From positions 1 through 7,190 of the forward strand of contig JAAYFR010000056.1 in NCBI GenBank assembly GCA_012728155.1: 7,190 bases of DNA. The letters are read 5' to 3'. A program made the translations under genes and the position numbers. The notes beneath the pieces are model-generated. The model was not told the DNA's origin, ran no database searches, and saw nothing but the letters and a program-made list of their open reading frames with translations. This DNA is from Bacteroidales bacterium (lineage in GTDB: Bacteria; Bacteroidota; Bacteroidia; Bacteroidales; Dysgonomonadaceae). Shown in pieces: positions 5,421 through 7,190 of this stretch. Numbering within the stretch: the stretch's first letter is position 1; each line of letters opens with the position of its first letter.

Positions 5421-6694
5421 AGATCACTATTCATCGAGGAATCAACCAAATCGGAGGTTGCATCACGGAAATATCTAACAGTGAAACCCGGATACTGATT
5501 GATTTAGGGCAGAATCTACCGGATGGCGAGGGAGTTGTGAAAGATGATTTTGCAAGCCGTGAAGCAATAGAAAAAATCACACAAGGTATTGATGCAATTT
5601 TCTACACCCATTATCACGGCGATCATCTCGGGTTATTTCATTATGTACCGGACAATGTTCAGCAATATCTTGGTAATGTCGCTAAACGTGTGGCTCTCTG
5701 TAAACATCGGCAACTATCATACATCAAGGGTCGTGAAGAACTCTCGGCAGAAGAGATTGCCAAACTTAAAAAAATGGGAGAACTCTCTCCCGGACAATCG
5801 ATTAATATTGGAGATATAACAATAACACCCTATTTCGTAAGTCATTCCGCATATGACGCTTATATGTTTTTGATTGAGGCCGAGGGCAAAAAAATACTAC
5901 ATACAGGCGATTTCAGAGGACATGGATATTTGAGCAAAGGATTGTTGCCCACAATTGAAAAGTTCATTCTCCCACAAGGGAAAGTCGATTTTCTGATTAC
6001 CGAGGGAACTATGCTTTCAAGACGTGGAGAAAAAGTAATGACTGAAAACGAGTTACAAAAGGAAGCGGGAAGGATAATGACACGTTATAAGAATGTGTTC
6101 GTGATGTGTTCTTCTACAGACATGGAACGACTGGCAACATTTTATGCAGCAAATAAACATCTCAAAAGACCTCTCGTCTGTGATCGCTTTCAGAAGAGTA
6201 TATTGGAGATATTTACAGAGTCGGCGGGTATTCGTTCTCAACTATTCCATTTTGATAAAGTCTATGATTTCAACCCAACGAACGGAAAACTGGTAGAATG
6301 GATGTCTGATAAGGGATTTTGTATGTTCGTTCGAGCAACAGACAAGTTTAAGGATTATTACCAGTCGCTGGCAACCCGGTTAGACCCAAATGAAACAGTG
6401 CTGATTTATTCAATGTGGAAAGAGTATGTAAACTATGATGGGAAACACACTGTACAGCGTTATTTAGACTTTGTATCAATGTTTCCCAACGTTGAAAAGC
6501 TACACACCAGCGGACATGCATCTGCCGAATGTCTCGCCAATGTATGCAATCTCGTCAACCCAACACTCGGAATAATCCCCATCCATAGCGAACAATCGGA
6601 TAATTATCGGAAACTCAACATTAATGATACTTTGAAAGGGAAAATAATAACCACTTCTCAGGATATAGAGGGAGTGGAAATAACTACTTTTTAA
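5417..6694 (+). CDS. RNase J-like metallo-beta-lactamase fold (beta-CASP) hydrolase
   Basis: This 425-residue protein is probably a zinc-dependent nuclease acting on RNA or on DNA ends. The metallo-beta-lactamase core shows an N-terminal strand region with RILIDLGQNLP (25-35), THYHGDH (64-70; His65, His67, Asp69, His70), His143 in FVSHSAYDAY, and Asp165 in HTGDFR. A beta-CASP region follows: acidic motif A is Glu196 in LITEGT, motif B is His367 in TSGHAS, and motif C is His390 in PIHSE. All expected metal ligands are present, so it looks active. At 425 residues it lacks the C-terminal domain of housekeeping RNase J (roughly 550 residues). The start at ATG 5417 overlaps the upstream TGA by 4 bases, which is typical of translational coupling. 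It is the last gene of the cargo operon and a large inverted repeat follows it. Lower GC and linkage to two nuclease-like genes set it apart from the chromosomal RNA-decay enzyme. A role in defence is inference. Confidence 0.88.
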   Translation: MKITIHRGINQIGGCITEISNSETRILIDLGQNLPDGEGVVKDDFASREAIEKITQGIDAIFYTHYHGDHLGLFHYVPDNVQQYLGNVAKRVALCKHRQLSYIKGREELSAEEIAKLKKMGELSPGQSINIGDITITPYFVSHSAYDAYMFLIEAEGKKILHTGDFRGHGYLSKGLLPTIEKFILPQGKVDFLITEGTMLSRRGEKVMTENELQKEAGRIMTRYKNVFVMCSSTDMERLATFYAANKHLKRPLVCDRFQKSILEIFTESAGIRSQLFHFDKVYDFNPTNGKLVEWMSDKGFCMFVRATDKFKDYYQSLATRLDPNETVLIYSMWKEYVNYDGKHTVQRYLDFVSMFPNVEKLHTSGHASAECLANVCNLVNPTLGIIPIHSEQSDNYRKLNINDTLKGKIITTSQDIEGVEITTF

Positions 6695-6708
6695 TTGCTA
6701 TACAAAGG

Positions 6709-6836
6709 TACATTTCGGCGATAGAATGCCAACACCGAGCCGCAAGCGGTTTTTAGAAATTTCTTCCTTTCGTACCGAAAGAGTAAATTTCTAAAAAGTG
6801 TTGTCTTATCTACCGCCTGCCATGAATGAAATGTAT
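6709..6836. repeat. Large imperfect inverted repeat with a perfect 13-bp core
   Basis: The core arms TTTTTAGAAATTT (6750-6762) and AAATTTCTAAAAA (6785-6797) are perfect complements, with a further CTTTCG/CGAAAG pair inside. Outside, CAACAC pairs with GTGTTG (6730-6735, 6798-6803), GGCGATAG with CTACCGCC with one mismatch (6717-6724, 6810-6817), and TACATTTC with GAAATGTA (6709-6716, 6829-6836). The left arm carries an extra palindrome-like CCGCAAGCGG (6740-6749) absent from the right arm. It begins 14 bases after the last cargo stop codon. It could act as a transcription barrier, as an element-end or protein-binding site, or as a structured RNA. Confidence 0.65.
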
Positions 6837-6862
6837 ATCAATTGAAAAAAGGAAAAATATAT

Positions 6863-6894
6863 GTTGTGGGTTTGAGAGAAAAACCGTAGATTTG
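6863..6894 (+). promoter_or_regulatory. Putative Bacteroides promoter for the AbiEii-family gene
   Basis: TAGATTTG (6887-6894) fits the -7 consensus TAnnTTTG exactly. GTTG (6863-6866) lies 20 bases upstream and matches three of the four bases of the -33 TTTG box. Transcription would start near 6900 and leave a leader of about 135 bases before the ATG at 7035, containing the 17-base repeat and a 7-bp hairpin. The ten bases GTAGATTTGC (6886-6895) also fit GTAnnTTTGC, the CTnDOT target-site pattern as I recall it, so a recombination role is the alternative reading. Confidence 0.5.
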
Positions 6895-7034
6895 CAGTGA
6901 GTTATTTGACAGTATAGCACCGCAAAACGCTGAAATACGCACGGTTACTAACTCGTTACCTCTGAATTCCAATAACTCTGCTAAAAGTTTATTCTTCAAT
7001 CGGTTAAGTCAAACCGATGAAAATCTAAAATAGA

Positions 7035-7190
7035 ATGATACCATTGGCGGCAATTACCGAGTGGACAAATACCGTCCCTTGGATAGATATGAAGCAAGTA
7101 GAGCAGGATTTAATTATTTGCCGAGCTTTAGTTGCAATCTATAGCGATGATTTTTTGTCTTCGCGTTTAGCTTTTCGAGGCGGGACTGCC
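7035..7190 (+). CDS. AbiEii/AbiGii-family nucleotidyltransferase toxin, N-terminal fragment (runs off the window)
   Basis: The first 52 codons are present and open to the window edge. The segment LAFRGGTA (45-52) is the start of the nucleotidyltransferase signature of AbiEii-like proteins, which usually continues as a leucine and lysine followed by the acidic metal-binding residues. Those lie outside the window. Upstream, ITEWTNTVPWIDMKQVEQDL (7-26) fits the helical N-terminus of the family. Family members are toxins of type IV toxin-antitoxin or abortive-infection pairs and act in the cytoplasm by transferring nucleotides. An AbiEi-type antitoxin gene normally accompanies the toxin. None is encoded in the 340 bases before this start, so a partner would have to lie downstream. 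It has its own probable promoter. Assignment rests on a short fragment. Confidence 0.75.
   Translation, partial: MIPLAAITEWTNTVPWIDMKQVEQDLIICRALVAIYSDDFLSSRLAFRGGTA

Larger units (their letters stand above)
6695..7034. other. Non-coding junction between the nuclease operon and the AbiEii gene; candidate right element end
   Basis: This 340-base stretch has no ORF of note. It contains the large inverted repeat (6709-6836), a promoter (6863-6894), CGCAAAACGCTGAA (6921-6934, the inverse of a word upstream of int), the second copy of the 17-base repeat (6944-6960), and a 7-bp hairpin ATCGGTT/AACCGAT (6999-7005, 7012-7018). The sharing of words with 330-411 suggests that it may contain the right attachment region. 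It could instead be the leader of the toxin gene only. Confidence 0.4.

Noticed and set aside
6822..6845. Small frame MNEMYIN as a leader peptide of the AbiEii gene
   Set aside because: It is only seven codons, lies upstream of the predicted transcription start, and has no ribosome-binding context.
1..7190. CRISPR array or retron-like element
   Set aside because: There are no regularly spaced repeats, no reverse transcriptase motif (such as YADD) and no cas-like genes on either strand.

Overview
The window looks like a mobile accessory region from a member of the Bacteroidales (Bacteroides, Parabacteroides or a close relative). The evidence is a CTnDOT-type tyrosine recombinase carrying the TGLSYADV and HVARHS motifs, a MobV relaxase of the kind found on Bacteroides mobilizable elements, promoter boxes fitting the Bacteroides -7 consensus TAnnTTTG, and weak or absent Shine-Dalgarno sequences. 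All recognised genes lie on the + strand.

Layout, left to right. Bases 3-140 are the 3' end of an unidentified gene. Bases 141-474 are non-coding and rich in dyads and TTTTGC/GCAAAA words; they hold the integrase promoter and probably the left attachment region. A full-length integrase (475-1719) is followed by a 261-base gap packed with inverted repeats, which I propose as oriT, and then a MobV relaxase (1981-3225). After a 168-base gap with a dyad comes a compact three-gene operon (3394-6694). It encodes a PD-(D/E)XK-like nuclease fused to DUF4268, a second PD-(D/E)XK-like protein, and an RNase J-like beta-CASP metallo-hydrolase. The start and stop codons overlap at both junctions (1 nt and 4 nt). 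Bases 6695-7034 are non-coding, with a large imperfect inverted repeat and a promoter. The window ends in the first 52 codons of an AbiEii-family nucleotidyltransferase toxin.

Interpretation. Integrase, relaxase and cargo together look like a small integrative mobilizable element of roughly 6.6 kb: it would excise with its own recombinase, be nicked by its own relaxase and borrow a conjugation machine from another element. The cargo is more AT-rich by eye than int and mob. Its three genes are translationally coupled, all are predicted nucleic-acid-cleaving enzymes, and they sit beside an abortive-infection-type toxin gene. The best reading is a candidate anti-phage or anti-plasmid defence operon, with two DNA-nuclease-like proteins and one ribonuclease-like protein. 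I do not recognise this exact three-gene combination as a named system. That is a statement from memory, not the result of a search.
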